Shown: positions 20,124-29,767, counted from the first letter of the stretch. The stretch is DNA of 64,000 bases from Nitrospira sp. (GCA_018242725.1 JAFEBI010000022.1:124001-188000), one strand, 5' to 3'. A program made the numbers and translations. Notes: a model not told the origin generated them from the letters alone.

Positions 20124-22772
20124 TCAACTGTGGAATCCAGGTTGAATCAAGCGCTCAACCAATTGTCTCTCCTCTGCTTCCGTCTTGAGCTCCCCATTCA
20201 AACGCGCCCCAAGCAATTGTTCAAGTATCCGTTTAAATTGCGGTCCAGGCTTGAGTCCCATGGCTTTGAGATCACTGCCTGTAATACTGGGCTTCACATG
20301 CTGATAGGTCGTGAGGAAGGCTGAAACCTGACGTTTGGCCATCTCTCCTTTGCTTTTCGCCATCAAGAGCAGCAGCGTTTCATCGGATAGTCCGGACAAG
20401 AGGCGATACACCTCTGCCGGCTTGAGCGACCGCTTCGAGGCGAGTTGGCGGATCATATTATGACAGCCCACACGACCCAGTTTGAGCTTGGTGGCTTCCT
20501 GCTCGGACAAGGGAAATCGCTTCAACACATCTCTCACCGCTCTCTCGGGCAACACCTCGACCAGTGCCATCAGATAGACCAACCAAACATCCATCGTTCG
20601 ATCCAAGTAGAGCAATCGGTACCAATCGACAGCTTCTTCGAGCGCAGCCAGCAACCGGTCCAACCGATCGGACCAGCTCAGCTTGGGATGGATAAAACGC
20701 AACAATCCCAAATCCGCCATCCGCTTGATGCTCTGCCGAGGCTCGCGTTCAGAAAAAATCAATTTCAGTTCTTCCAGCAGACGGTGGCCGGATAACCGAT
20801 GAAACAGATTCATCTTGACCGCGCCTGCAATCAACGCGGTGGTGTCTTTGCCCAAATGAAAGCCGAACCGCGTTTCAAATCGTATCGCTCGGAGCACGCG
20901 AGTCGGGTCTTCGACAAAGCTGAGGCCGTGCAAAACGCGGATCACTTTATCGTTGAGATCTCGTTGTCCACCGTAGAAGTCCTGTACATCGCCAACCCCC
21001 TTCCCGTTCAGTCGAACGGCCAAGGCATTGATCGTGAAGTCACGACGATAGAGATCCTTCTTGATCGAACCATGTTCCACCGTCGGCAAGGCAGTTGGAT
21101 ACTCGTAGTACTCCGTTCGCGCCGTGGCCACGTCGAGCTTGAAGCCATCCGGCAGCAGCACCATCGCGGTTCCGAATCGCTCATGCACCTTAACCCGAGC
21201 CTCAAAGACGTCACCGAGCTTGCGTGCGAACGCGATCCCGTCACCTTCGACCACGAGATCCAAGTCGAGATTGTGAATGCCCAGCAACAGATCCCTGACA
21301 CAGCCGCCGACGACAAACAGTGAGACCTCGCAGCGGTCCGCTATGTGTCCGGCCTCTTCCAGCAATGTCACCAGGCGATGCGGCAAGCGGCTCCGCAATA
21401 ATCCCTTCACATTGCGATGTGGCCTTCCGGTCTCAGTCTCAGCGTCGCTTGATTGAATGAGACGTGTTCTGGCGGTCTTCAGTACATCGTCATGAAGCGT
21501 TCGCAGCAAATCCGTTCGAGTAATGACACCGACGACTTTCGCCTCTTTGACGATCGGAACACATCGCTGGCTACGCTCGATCATGGCGGTTTCGATTTCA
21601 TGAAACGACGTCTCCGGCTGCGCGATATAGGCGTCGGTCTGCATGATGTCACGCACGGCCATCTTACCCAGCCGATGAAACAACGCCTTCTGAATCGACT
21701 CCCGGCTGACGATCCCTGCGTAACGGTCCTTCTCATCTAAGAGGGGAAAAACATTCAGACCGTAGGCCGTCATCCGCTGCCCGGCTTCAGCGACGGTCGT
21801 GTCGATTTCGATCGCCTTCACCGGGCGGGTCATGACATCCTGGGCCAGCAGCGTCGGGCGATAGTGTGTGGTCAGCAGCTGAACGACCTTCTCTTTGACT
21901 TCTGAGAGCGTCTGCCCTTTCACAGTGGCGGATGCTGCGACGGCATGGCCTCCTCCTTGGAATTCCCGAGCGATCCAACCGACGTCTATCTCAGGTCGAC
22001 GACTCCTTCCGATCACTTCCACACGGTCCGCCATCATCACCGCCACAAGGACGGCATCGACACCTTGCAATTCGGCGAGGCGATGCACCACGCCGGCCGC
22101 CTCGCCCCGGCAACGATCAATCGTACTCGTGGACACCAGCACCTTGCGACCTTCCAGATACAACACCTCACCCTGTTCCAACAGATCATTCAGTAGCGCC
22201 ACGGCATCCGGATCAAGTGGCGTGTAGAGAGTGGCCGACACCAGATTCAGATCCGCCCCGGCTTCGACGAGGAACGCCCCGGCTTTGAATTCCCGGCCGG
22301 TTGTAGAGGCAAAGGTAAACGACCCGGTCTCTTCATAGAGTCCGAGGGCCATCACCGTCGCCTCAAACGGAGTCACCGGGATATGCCGCCGCTGGAGCTG
22401 CTCGATAAGCAGCGTCGTCGTGGCTCCGACCGAGTCCACCACCGACTGTTTCGAACGTCCGGCACAGGTCGAGTCTGATTCGATATGGTGATCGAAGACC
22501 ACCACTTCGACTGCGGGGCTCTCCAAGCAGGATGCGAGCGCTCCGATCCGGCTCGGTTCCTGGGTATCGACTAGGATCAGTTTCGTGATCTGCGCGAGAT
22601 CGAGGTCTTTTAGTTTGTTGAGGTCAAGGTCGTGAACGGAGAGGAAGTTACGAACCGCTTCCTGCGATCCAGCCGGCAAGACCAGCTTGGCTCCCGGATA
22701 GAGCTTCCGCGCGGCAACCATCGACGCGAGGCCGTCAAAATCAGCGTTGCTGTGCGTAGCAATCACATCCAT
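20124..22772 (-). CDS. DHH-CBS-CBS-tRNA nucleotidyltransferase (A-adding/poly(A) polymerase type) fusion
   Basis: An 882-aa multidomain RNA enzyme. Residues about 1-310 form a DHH/DHHA1 phosphoesterase (HSNADFDGLASMVAA, DTQEP, FDHHIESD, GGGHAVAASATVKG). Two CBS domains follow (about 315-435: MTRPVKAIEI and MQTDAYIAQPETSF). Then comes a class II nucleotidyltransferase/poly(A) polymerase head (VVGGCVRDLLLG, the DLDLVVEGD metal site, RRDFTINALA, RVLRAIRFETRFGF) with its helical RNA-binding tail. Family knowledge links this layout to A-adding tRNA enzymes in deep-branching bacteria such as Aquifex, where a separate enzyme adds CC. The DHH part may be a nanoRNase or nucleotide phosphodiesterase. 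Confidence 0.92.
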   Translation of the reverse strand: MDVIATHSNADFDGLASMVAARKLYPGAKLVLPAGSQEAVRNFLSVHDLDLNKLKDLDLAQITKLILVDTQEPSRIGALASCLESPAVEVVVFDHHIESDSTCAGRSKQSVVDSVGATTTLLIEQLQRRHIPVTPFEATVMALGLYEETGSFTFASTTGREFKAGAFLVEAGADLNLVSATLYTPLDPDAVALLNDLLEQGEVLYLEGRKVLVSTSTIDRCRGEAAGVVHRLAELQGVDAVLVAVMMADRVEVIGRSRRPEIDVGWIAREFQGGGHAVAASATVKGQTLSEVKEKVVQLLTTHYRPTLLAQDVMTRPVKAIEIDTTVAEAGQRMTAYGLNVFPLLDEKDRYAGIVSRESIQKALFHRLGKMAVRDIMQTDAYIAQPETSFHEIETAMIERSQRCVPIVKEAKVVGVITRTDLLRTLHDDVLKTARTRLIQSSDAETETGRPHRNVKGLLRSRLPHRLVTLLEEAGHIADRCEVSLFVVGGCVRDLLLGIHNLDLDLVVEGDGIAFARKLGDVFEARVKVHERFGTAMVLLPDGFKLDVATARTEYYEYPTALPTVEHGSIKKDLYRRDFTINALAVRLNGKGVGDVQDFYGGQRDLNDKVIRVLHGLSFVEDPTRVLRAIRFETRFGFHLGKDTTALIAGAVKMNLFHRLSGHRLLEELKLIFSEREPRQSIKRMADLGLLRFIHPKLSWSDRLDRLLAALEEAVDWYRLLYLDRTMDVWLVYLMALVEVLPERAVRDVLKRFPLSEQEATKLKLGRVGCHNMIRQLASKRSLKPAEVYRLLSGLSDETLLLLMAKSKGEMAKRQVSAFLTTYQHVKPSITGSDLKAMGLKPGPQFKRILEQLLGARLNGELKTEAEERQLVERLIQPGFHS

Positions 22773-22909
22773 GTAGGCATTGTAGCAGGGACTAGATACG
22801 ATACCTAACGCCGAAGCGGAAAGCAGATCGACCGGATGCGAGATGAAAAGAAAAGGGCGTCGCGAGCAATTTCGTTACCGCCCATGAATTTAGTTGAATT
22901 GTTCCTCAA

Positions 22910-23236
22910 TCACCGATGCTGTACGCCCTGGCGAGCATGCCGCTCTCGGACAATAGGCCGTGGCGCGCGCTTCTGTTTCGCACCGATCCTTTTAGCCTTT
23001 TTCTTGGTCATCGCCTCGTCCGTTTTATTCTGATTCTCCAGACGATCAGTGGAACCTTGTTGTCGATCGAGCTGAACCGTTTCTCGATGGTTGAATTGTC
23101 CTCTATCGAAGCTGCGCTCAATCCAGTCCTCTTGATTCATCTGCCGTGGATCAGTCACCTGCGTATCAGACTGACCATGGACCATACTGCTCATTAATAT
23201 GATCGTCCCGCTGATCGCGATGAGTATGCCCTTCAT
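22910..23236 (-). CDS. Small secreted hypothetical protein, basic C-terminus
   Basis: The ATG at 23236 follows a strong GGAGGG site and encodes 108 aa beginning with a signal peptide (MKGILIAISGTIILMSSMVHG). The mature part is polar: an acidic/glutamine-rich middle (QMNQEDWIERSFDRGQ) and a strongly basic end rich in K and R (TKKKAKRIGAKQKRAPRP). I recognise no family. The strong start signal and secretion signal make it a real gene. It lies upstream of and on the same strand as the nucleotidyltransferase fusion, 137 bp away. Confidence 0.65.
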   Translation of the reverse strand: MKGILIAISGTIILMSSMVHGQSDTQVTDPRQMNQEDWIERSFDRGQFNHRETVQLDRQQGSTDRLENQNKTDEAMTKKKAKRIGAKQKRAPRPIVRERHARQGVQHR

Positions 23237-23750
23237 TTGTCCCTCCTCGAGCGGCCATACCTTCTCATAGCGCTCAGGCACCTATGATAGCGCGGAGCCA
23301 TCCCCGGCTTGGTGTATCAAGCCAGGCGAGAAACGTCTACTCTTTCAGGGTTTCCTGCGAGGAAGAGAACACAGAGCACTCAATGATCTCGCCCACTGCC
23401 GGAACGATCAGAGCGCTCGAATCGATCGGGTCTATCCGGTCGCTCAATGCGATCGGTTGCGGCGGCACCGAATGCTCCAATCCAACCATCTAGACACAAT
23501 TCCACACACCATTGAGAGTACCGACGAGGCTCAGCAGCACAACTCCTACAGCCTCGACTCGACAGCTGTTTTCTCCTTACATGGCCGAAAGAGTAATCGA
23601 GGTTCAGCTCGGTTGCAAGAGATAGGCGTTGGAGACTAGACAGCCACATCAAGCACCGCATTCTGTAAACCGAATCCAAAGGAGCCACGCAAAATCGGGT
23701 TGTGCTGAACGGTCAACCCATGTCCCGGTGTACGTGGGTCAGCACCTTGG
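23237..23750. other. Gene-poor region 3' of the glycosyltransferase gene
   Basis: About 510 bp without a gene I can support. A minus-strand frame (23380-23688) and a plus-strand frame (23284-23493) are low-complexity and match no family I know. At 23702-23745 a bulged hairpin (GTGCTGA ... ACCCA paired with TGGGTCAGCAC) lies just past the stop of the glycosyltransferase gene and could end its transcript, though no T-run follows. Confidence 0.35.
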
Positions 23751-25178
23751 TTAATTCTTTCCAGGACGGGCTTGCTGGGATTGCCATGAGGCTGATCGAA
23801 TCATGCTGCCCCATTCCGCTTTCGTGCCTCGGATCCACCGGATCAGCCCGATCAGTTTCCAGTAGGAATTGAGTTGCCGATACCCAAAGTTCTCCACGAC
23901 CGACACGAGAACTAGCTTAAGAAGATCCGACGGCCGTTGGTACAGATGAAACGTCATCTCTTCCATCAGCAAGGCACTCAGAGACAGGGTGATCCCAAGT
24001 CCAATGGCAACCCCTACACAGACAAGCCAGACCTGTATGGAGACCAAGCCTAACCCCAGCCCGATCAGCAACAACCCATAACCGAAAATCTCAAAAGCCG
24101 GTCCGAACCACTCAAACACTGCCATAAACGGAAAGGCGAGCCATCCAACCGTGCCGCCTTTTGGATGGCAACAGAGTTCGAAGTGCCCTGCGAGGCTGTC
24201 ACAGAGTCCACGTTGCCAGCGGATACGTTGATTCCTGAGCGTGCGATAATCCTCCGGTACTTCGGTCCAACAGACAGGATCCGGCACATAGGTAATCCGA
24301 TAGGGAAGATCATTAACCCGATAGTGGTGATGGAGGCGCACCACCAGTTCCATATCTTCGCCGATCGTAGCCGTTCGGTACCCTCCGACTTTCAATACGG
24401 CCTCCTTCCGAAATAGTCCAAAGGCACCTGAGATGATCAACATCGCATTCATGGGGGACCAGCCCTGTCGACCGGACAAAAACGCGCGGAGGTATTCGAC
24501 GGTTTGGAGAAGGGCCAACAGGCTCGACGGCAGCCCCACCTGTTTCAGGTACCCTGCTTCAACAGAGCAGCCATTGGCGACACGAACGGTGCCGCCGCAA
24601 GCGACGGTACGGTGGTCGAGCAAGAACGGCTGCACCACGCGATAAAGACTATCCTGAGCCAAGACCGAATCCGCGTCGATACAGCAAAACAATGGATAGA
24701 CCGACAGATTGATTCCGGCGTTCAGTGAATCGGCCTTCCCGCCGTTTTCCTTGTCGATCACACGGACATTGGCGTAGATCGAGGAGTGGTACGTCGCTCG
24801 AATCGGTTGCGTCGGCAGATCGCGGCCGTACGCTTCAGGGAAAGGCTTCAGTTCGAACGCTCGCCGCAGTACATCGATGGTATCGTCCTTCGAGCCGTCG
24901 TTGACGACGATGATTTCGTATTCCGGATATCGGAGCTGTAACAAAGATTGAATAGAACTCGCGATTGTGGCGGCTTCGTTATATGCTGGCACAATGATGC
25001 TAATTTGCGGTTCATACCCGGTGAAGGCTTGCGGAAAATGCTCGCCCATCCGCTCTTCGAAGTACTGCCGCAACGAAAAGATGGAAATAGCATTGAGGAG
25101 TAAGTACCCACCCGTCAGGGCAACCAAGTACAGCAGAAATAATGCCTGAGATACACCATAAATCGCTTCGAATGTCAT
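23751..25178 (-). CDS. Processive family 2 glycosyltransferase (polysaccharide synthase)
   Basis: A membrane-bound polysaccharide synthase of the hyaluronan/PgaC/cellulose-synthase type (475 aa from the ATG at 25178). An N-terminal membrane helix is followed by the GT2 core: VPAYNEAATIA, VVNDGS, CIDADS (DxD-like metal site), GED at about residue 270 (catalytic base region) and QRIRW (the QxxRW signature of processive enzymes). Three or four C-terminal helices follow. An in-frame extension of 55 codons upstream would overlap the divergent gene and looks non-coding. Its plus-strand neighbours suggest synthesis and export of an exopolysaccharide; the sugar is unknown. It resembles the E. coli YaiP/YaiO pairing in concept. 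Confidence 0.88.
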   Translation of the reverse strand: MTFEAIYGVSQALFLLYLVALTGGYLLLNAISIFSLRQYFEERMGEHFPQAFTGYEPQISIIVPAYNEAATIASSIQSLLQLRYPEYEIIVVNDGSKDDTIDVLRRAFELKPFPEAYGRDLPTQPIRATYHSSIYANVRVIDKENGGKADSLNAGINLSVYPLFCCIDADSVLAQDSLYRVVQPFLLDHRTVACGGTVRVANGCSVEAGYLKQVGLPSSLLALLQTVEYLRAFLSGRQGWSPMNAMLIISGAFGLFRKEAVLKVGGYRTATIGEDMELVVRLHHHYRVNDLPYRITYVPDPVCWTEVPEDYRTLRNQRIRWQRGLCDSLAGHFELCCHPKGGTVGWLAFPFMAVFEWFGPAFEIFGYGLLLIGLGLGLVSIQVWLVCVGVAIGLGITLSLSALLMEEMTFHLYQRPSDLLKLVLVSVVENFGYRQLNSYWKLIGLIRWIRGTKAEWGSMIRSASWQSQQARPGKN

Positions 25179-25201
25179 GCGTGATTCGAGGCAGAATCGC
25201 A

Positions 25202-26818
25202 ATGCATGTTGGCTCGCTCCCTGAGTTCTTGCCGTCGAGTCGGCTGCATCGACGAGTAGTCGCTTGCGTGATCCTTTTCGCAGGGTGGCTCTGGCCTCCC
25301 ATGGCCCACACCCATGACTTGGCCATTCCCGGGCAGCGTTCACTGACCGATGTCGAGGAGATCGAATTGGTCTATGCCGGTTCCCAGCCTACTCCCAAAA
25401 TTATAGTGCGCGGGCGGCAGACGGCCAATTCATTTGTTCTTTCTTCCCATCGGCCATCAGATGACCGAGTAGATCTGTTACCTCACGCTGAAGCTTGGCA
25501 CCCCATTGCCGCTTGTCAGGCAACCGAAATGAGTCTGGCCCCTTCGCTCCATGTACGGATTGATCACCGGGGAACCACTCCTTGCGGAATGATGTGGTCG
25601 CTGAAAGCAGCCGGCAAGAATCTGGACGCGCTATCGTTTCGCACGCTCCATGTACGTGGAATGACCTCAAGCCCTGTGAAGATTGCATTGGTCGATGCGT
25701 TGACCGAACCAGAACGGGCTCACGCTGTCACCGAACAGCTGACTGGGCACTTCTCTCTCGAGGTGCCGTTGGCTTCACTCGCGAGACAGGTTGACCTTCG
25801 ACAGCTTGCTCAGGTTCGACTCCTGACCGAAGCTGATGCGGATGTGGTTATCGACGAACTTGCGCTTATAGGACCATCGTCTGAACCTCATCCAACTCCA
25901 GTCATCGGATTTTGGTATTGGGACTATCGTGCAGCGATACGAGACCCTGAAAGCATGGTAGCGGCCTGTCGCAAACAGCACTGCCGACGGATCTTGCTGC
26001 AACTACCCGATATGCGCGACGCAGACCAAATCTGGACGGCTTATGCCCAACTCTTCAAGATGACGAAGTCGGCAGACATTGAGCTCCTCGCGCTTGATGG
26101 AGCACCGGACATGATCGACCACGCGGTGCCATTGGTCGGAAAATTGAACCGGTTGCTGGGGCTGATAGAAAGGCATGAGCTTCCTGCTGTGCAGTTGGAC
26201 ATCGAACCGTATCTATTGGAGGGCTTCCCCGAAGACGAAACGATCTTTGATCGTTACGTAGACACTATTGATCGAGTCGCGACCGTCTTGCGGGGTCAAG
26301 CAAAACTCTCCGTAGTGATTCCCTTTTGGTTTTCTTCCACCATTCACAGACAGCGGCCTCTGGCGTTTTCGGTGATGGATCGGGTGGACGAAGTGGCCGT
26401 CATGAGTTATCGGACTGATGTGGATGAGCTGATGACGATCAGCGACGACATTCTCCGCTACGGGGCGTTGGCACGTGTACCGGTCTGGCTTGCCCTGGAA
26501 ACCACGAAGCTGCTTCCCGAGCGACATGTCATCTTGAAACGAGAGCACCGAACCGCTCTGGCTGACGGCGTGCTCGATCCGATCCGACGAATACTGCGAT
26601 TGGAGGCACCGACACAACGGGAACAAGCAGAGCAAGACCGCATGTGGTTTCGCATTCATCATCAGACGACGGTTCGGCCCGAGCGCATTTCATTTTCAGG
26701 TCGCGCTGAACATGAGGTACGGCACACGATTACGGATCTGTTCGCTCGGATTCATCAATCAAGCTTTTCAGGACTCGTAATTCATGATCTGCCCGGCTAC
26801 CTGTCGCTCACACGATGA
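25202..26818 (+). CDS. Secreted putative glycoside-hydrolase-like TIM-barrel protein
   Basis: A 538-aa secreted protein from the ATG at 25202 (upstream ATGs at 25142 and 25172 would overlap the divergent glycosyltransferase). A signal segment (VVACVILFAGWLWPPMAHTH) precedes a beta-rich region of about 200 residues, possibly carbohydrate-binding. From about residue 235 a barrel-like domain begins with IGFWYWDYRAA and contains AVQLDIEPYLLEGFPE, whose acidic pair resembles the catalytic D-x-E of clan GH-K-type hydrolases, then VVIPFWFS and VAVMSYRTD. These strand-end patterns are typical of GH18/GH-like barrels. Role inferred from context: trimming or modifying the exopolysaccharide, comparable to PgaB. 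It is 1 bp from the next gene. Confidence 0.7.
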   Translation: MHVGSLPEFLPSSRLHRRVVACVILFAGWLWPPMAHTHDLAIPGQRSLTDVEEIELVYAGSQPTPKIIVRGRQTANSFVLSSHRPSDDRVDLLPHAEAWHPIAACQATEMSLAPSLHVRIDHRGTTPCGMMWSLKAAGKNLDALSFRTLHVRGMTSSPVKIALVDALTEPERAHAVTEQLTGHFSLEVPLASLARQVDLRQLAQVRLLTEADADVVIDELALIGPSSEPHPTPVIGFWYWDYRAAIRDPESMVAACRKQHCRRILLQLPDMRDADQIWTAYAQLFKMTKSADIELLALDGAPDMIDHAVPLVGKLNRLLGLIERHELPAVQLDIEPYLLEGFPEDETIFDRYVDTIDRVATVLRGQAKLSVVIPFWFSSTIHRQRPLAFSVMDRVDEVAVMSYRTDVDELMTISDDILRYGALARVPVWLALETTKLLPERHVILKREHRTALADGVLDPIRRILRLEAPTQREQAEQDRMWFRIHHQTTVRPERISFSGRAEHEVRHTITDLFARIHQSSFSGLVIHDLPGYLSLTR

Positions 26819-26819
26819 T

Positions 26820-28649
26820 ATGACGACCAACCCAGCCTTAAGGCGATCAACTCCGAATCGTCCTCCTCTGCCGACCATCTGGATCCTTGCCTCGATGCTC
26901 TGCGCGGTCGGATATCAGCCGGTTCATGCGACTGATGGAGTATCCTCACGCGCGTTGCTCGAGCAAGCCAAACAGCTTGAACAAGCTCAACAGTACGCTG
27001 CTGCTATTGACATCTACCGCGCTCTACTTCGACAAGACCCTGAGAATGACGACATTCGAGCCACACTCGCCAGACTATTGTCGTGGCAGGGGTCTCACGC
27101 GGAGGCCACAAGTCTGTACCGCGAAATTATTCAGCATCATCCGACGGATCTTGACGTACGAACCGCCTTGGCACGGGTACTCTCATGGCAAGGAGATAGG
27201 AAAGAAGCTCAGCAACTCTACGAACAGGTATTGCAGGAAGATCCACGGCATGCGGACGCACTCCAAGGATTGGGAGATCTCTTATTCTGGGAACAACGCG
27301 CCATTGAGGCCCTCCCATACTACGAAAAAGCTTATGCCATTGGTCACGATTCGGCGCTCGCTGAGCGGATCGCATCGATCAAACATGGGAATGCTCCGTC
27401 AGACAATCCTCCACCGACCGTGGCTTCTCGTTTCACAACACAGGAGAAAGCAGAGCGGCTCGCACAGGCACAGGCATGGGAGCGAAGTGCCTCATACAGG
27501 CAAGCAATCACCGCCTATCAACAGATCTTGAATGATGCTCCGGCGGACGATGAAACCCGTGGGCGCCTCGCACGCGTTCTGGGACAAGATGGACAGTTCG
27601 ATCAGGCGGCCTCGCTGTATCGCGACATTTTAGCTCGTCATCCCTCGGATCTCGATGTCCAGATCGGCCTTGCACGTGTGCTGTCGTGGCACAAGCAGTA
27701 TGAGTCGGCAATCCAGCAGTATCAACAGGTGCTCCGACAGGACAGTACGAATCGAGAGGCCTTGCAGGGATTGGCTGATACCTTGTTCTGGAACGGGGCT
27801 GCTCCGGAAGCCATTCAACAGTATAAGCGTCTCTATCAGTTGACCGGCGATGAAGCGGTGGCTGCACGCATACGAGACATCACCAGAGCACTCGAAGCCT
27901 CACCGCAGGCCCCGCTAGGCGTGCGAGATGCGACGATTCGTTTGCCCTTCCGGGACTATCTCAAGGTCGGGTACGGTCAATACTCCTACTCACGCGGGAT
28001 TCAGGACGAACGGGATATCGTACTTGAAGTATCAAAATCCATTGGCGCGCAAACCCTCATTGCACGGATCGAACCGATCAATCGATTCGGCTTTCATGAC
28101 ACGGTGTTGTCGGCTGAAGGTTACAGCCCTTTATGGAGCCGAGCCTGGGGCTATCTCGCTGCCCAAGGGACGATCAATCCAGATTTTTCGCCCAAGCACT
28201 CGTTTGCGGGGGAGATTTCCCAGGGACTGGGACTTGTGCATCCTCTGCTCGCCAGACTAGAGGCCTCTCTCGGCTATCGCTACCTGTCCTACAAAACGGA
28301 CAATATTCACTTACTCAGTCCGGGATTCACGATCTTCCTTCCGTTTAACTTCTGGCTCACAGAACGGCTGTATTACGTCCCGGAGACCGGCGCTATCACG
28401 CTTTCATCACGGCTGAACTGGCGCCCCACCGACCGCCTTCAAATCTTCGCATCTGGCTCCTTCGGAACATCCGGCGAACGGATCGTCGCCACGCAAGATG
28501 TGACACGCGTGAGCAGTCGAACCATCCAAGGAGGAATTGTCCTGCCTGTGGCCGATCGAGTCTCTCTGGAAGTCACCGGCTATGACGAAGACCGAGGAGC
28601 GCTGTATACCAGACGCGGAGCCAGTTTCAGCGTCATTTACCACTGGTAA
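26820..28649 (+). CDS. TPR plus outer-membrane beta-barrel protein (YaiO-like exopolysaccharide export)
   Basis: A 609-aa outer-membrane protein starting at the ATG 1 bp after the preceding stop, with a signal segment ending at YQPVHA. Residues about 40-345 hold two similar sets of TPR repeats, each with the pattern ARVLSW...A..LY...L...P followed by ALQGL.D.LFW. The last ~240 residues are a beta-barrel of alternating strands ending in an aromatic residue (SFSVIYHW), typical of BAM-inserted porins and of the YaiO family. TPR-plus-barrel layout matches PgaA-type export proteins, so it probably guides polymer through the periplasm and across the outer membrane. An upstream ATG at 26784 is less likely. 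Confidence 0.82.
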   Translation: MTTNPALRRSTPNRPPLPTIWILASMLCAVGYQPVHATDGVSSRALLEQAKQLEQAQQYAAAIDIYRALLRQDPENDDIRATLARLLSWQGSHAEATSLYREIIQHHPTDLDVRTALARVLSWQGDRKEAQQLYEQVLQEDPRHADALQGLGDLLFWEQRAIEALPYYEKAYAIGHDSALAERIASIKHGNAPSDNPPPTVASRFTTQEKAERLAQAQAWERSASYRQAITAYQQILNDAPADDETRGRLARVLGQDGQFDQAASLYRDILARHPSDLDVQIGLARVLSWHKQYESAIQQYQQVLRQDSTNREALQGLADTLFWNGAAPEAIQQYKRLYQLTGDEAVAARIRDITRALEASPQAPLGVRDATIRLPFRDYLKVGYGQYSYSRGIQDERDIVLEVSKSIGAQTLIARIEPINRFGFHDTVLSAEGYSPLWSRAWGYLAAQGTINPDFSPKHSFAGEISQGLGLVHPLLARLEASLGYRYLSYKTDNIHLLSPGFTIFLPFNFWLTERLYYVPETGAITLSSRLNWRPTDRLQIFASGSFGTSGERIVATQDVTRVSSRTIQGGIVLPVADRVSLEVTGYDEDRGALYTRRGASFSVIYHW

Positions 28650-28660
28650 GGGCAAACGAT

Positions 28661-29767
28661 GTGAGCGAGGAGCGCGTGCTTGCCTTCACTCATACAGATC
28701 TTCCGCTCGACCTCTGGTATATCAGCGCAATCCTGCTGAGCTGCATCATTGCCTTGCTCCTTGCATCTATTCTCCTGTTCCGTCGAAGCCGCCTGGCGGA
28801 CCAACACAGACGACAGCGCGTCATCGCTATCTGGAAACCGTTGCTGGAACAGTACGCTGTGAAAACCTTTCCAACACTCCCCGCCCTGACACGTCGTGAT
28901 CATGTAGTCTTTCTCTATCTCTGGAACGAGCACTATGAATCCGTGCGAGACGCGCCGACCGCACCGCTGGTCCATCTCGCCCAGAGAGTCGGAACTCCCG
29001 ATTTGACGAAAGAACTGTTGCATTCGCACCACCTGGGTCACCGAATGCTCGCTGTGGTCACGTTGGGTCGATTACAGGATCACTCGGCATGGACACCAAT
29101 TCACACCTTAGTGACACATCACAATTCATTCTTGGCGTTCAATGCGGCACAGGCCCTGCTTCGTATCGATCCGAAGGCCGCTCTCCCCCTACTCTTACCC
29201 GTGCTTGGCCGACGAACAGACTGGTCTCCGCTCAAACTTGTCTCCATGCTGCAAACAGCAGGAGGGGATCTGGCATCCGAAATCCTTGCACAGGCCGCCA
29301 TTCAGGGAGATCCGGATATCGGTCCACGACTGATTCGCTACTTGCCTGTGACGAAAAGCCGACGAGGCCTGCCAATCCTCCGACAGTTACTCCATGATGC
29401 TTCCCTCTCCCCAAACATGTTGGCCGCCTGCCTCTTCGTATTCGGAGAATTTCGTGATCCAGCTGATCTCCCGATTGTCCGTCATCATCTGACACATGAG
29501 GCCTGGTACGTCCGGGTTCAGGCTGCGACCGCGTTGGGGAAATTAGGAACCGTCGATGATGAAGAACAGTTGATCGACTTATTCACCGACGACCATTGGT
29601 GGGTTCGCTATCGAGCGGGAGAAGCCTTGGTGAGCCTAGAGTCAATGACGGAAGAGAAACTGATGAGGCTGCAAGAGTCGCTCACATCGCCCGAATCACA
29701 TGAAATTCTCGCTCCCATCTTGGCAAAATTTCGGGCACGCCGTTCTCCGATTGCCGTCAGACCCTAG
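28661..29767 (+). CDS. Membrane-anchored HEAT-repeat protein
   Basis: A 368-aa protein starting with GTG at 28661, whose AAGGG ribosome site overlaps the stop of the preceding gene, so the two are likely coupled. One N-terminal membrane helix (WYISAILLSCIIALLLASILLF) is followed by a basic segment and about six HEAT-like helical repeats (for example VRVQAATALGKLGTVDDEEQL and VRYRAGEALVSL). HEAT arrays serve as protein scaffolds. In this operon it may hold the synthase and exporter together, which is inference. I see no catalytic motif. Confidence 0.8.
   Translation: MSEERVLAFTHTDLPLDLWYISAILLSCIIALLLASILLFRRSRLADQHRRQRVIAIWKPLLEQYAVKTFPTLPALTRRDHVVFLYLWNEHYESVRDAPTAPLVHLAQRVGTPDLTKELLHSHHLGHRMLAVVTLGRLQDHSAWTPIHTLVTHHNSFLAFNAAQALLRIDPKAALPLLLPVLGRRTDWSPLKLVSMLQTAGGDLASEILAQAAIQGDPDIGPRLIRYLPVTKSRRGLPILRQLLHDASLSPNMLAACLFVFGEFRDPADLPIVRHHLTHEAWYVRVQAATALGKLGTVDDEEQLIDLFTDDHWWVRYRAGEALVSLESMTEEKLMRLQESLTSPESHEILAPILAKFRARRSPIAVRP

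Noticed and set aside
23380-23688. 102-codon minus-strand frame with a repeated D-R-P/E-R pattern
   Set aside because: The repeated pattern comes from a GATCGG-rich stretch; no start signal or known domain.
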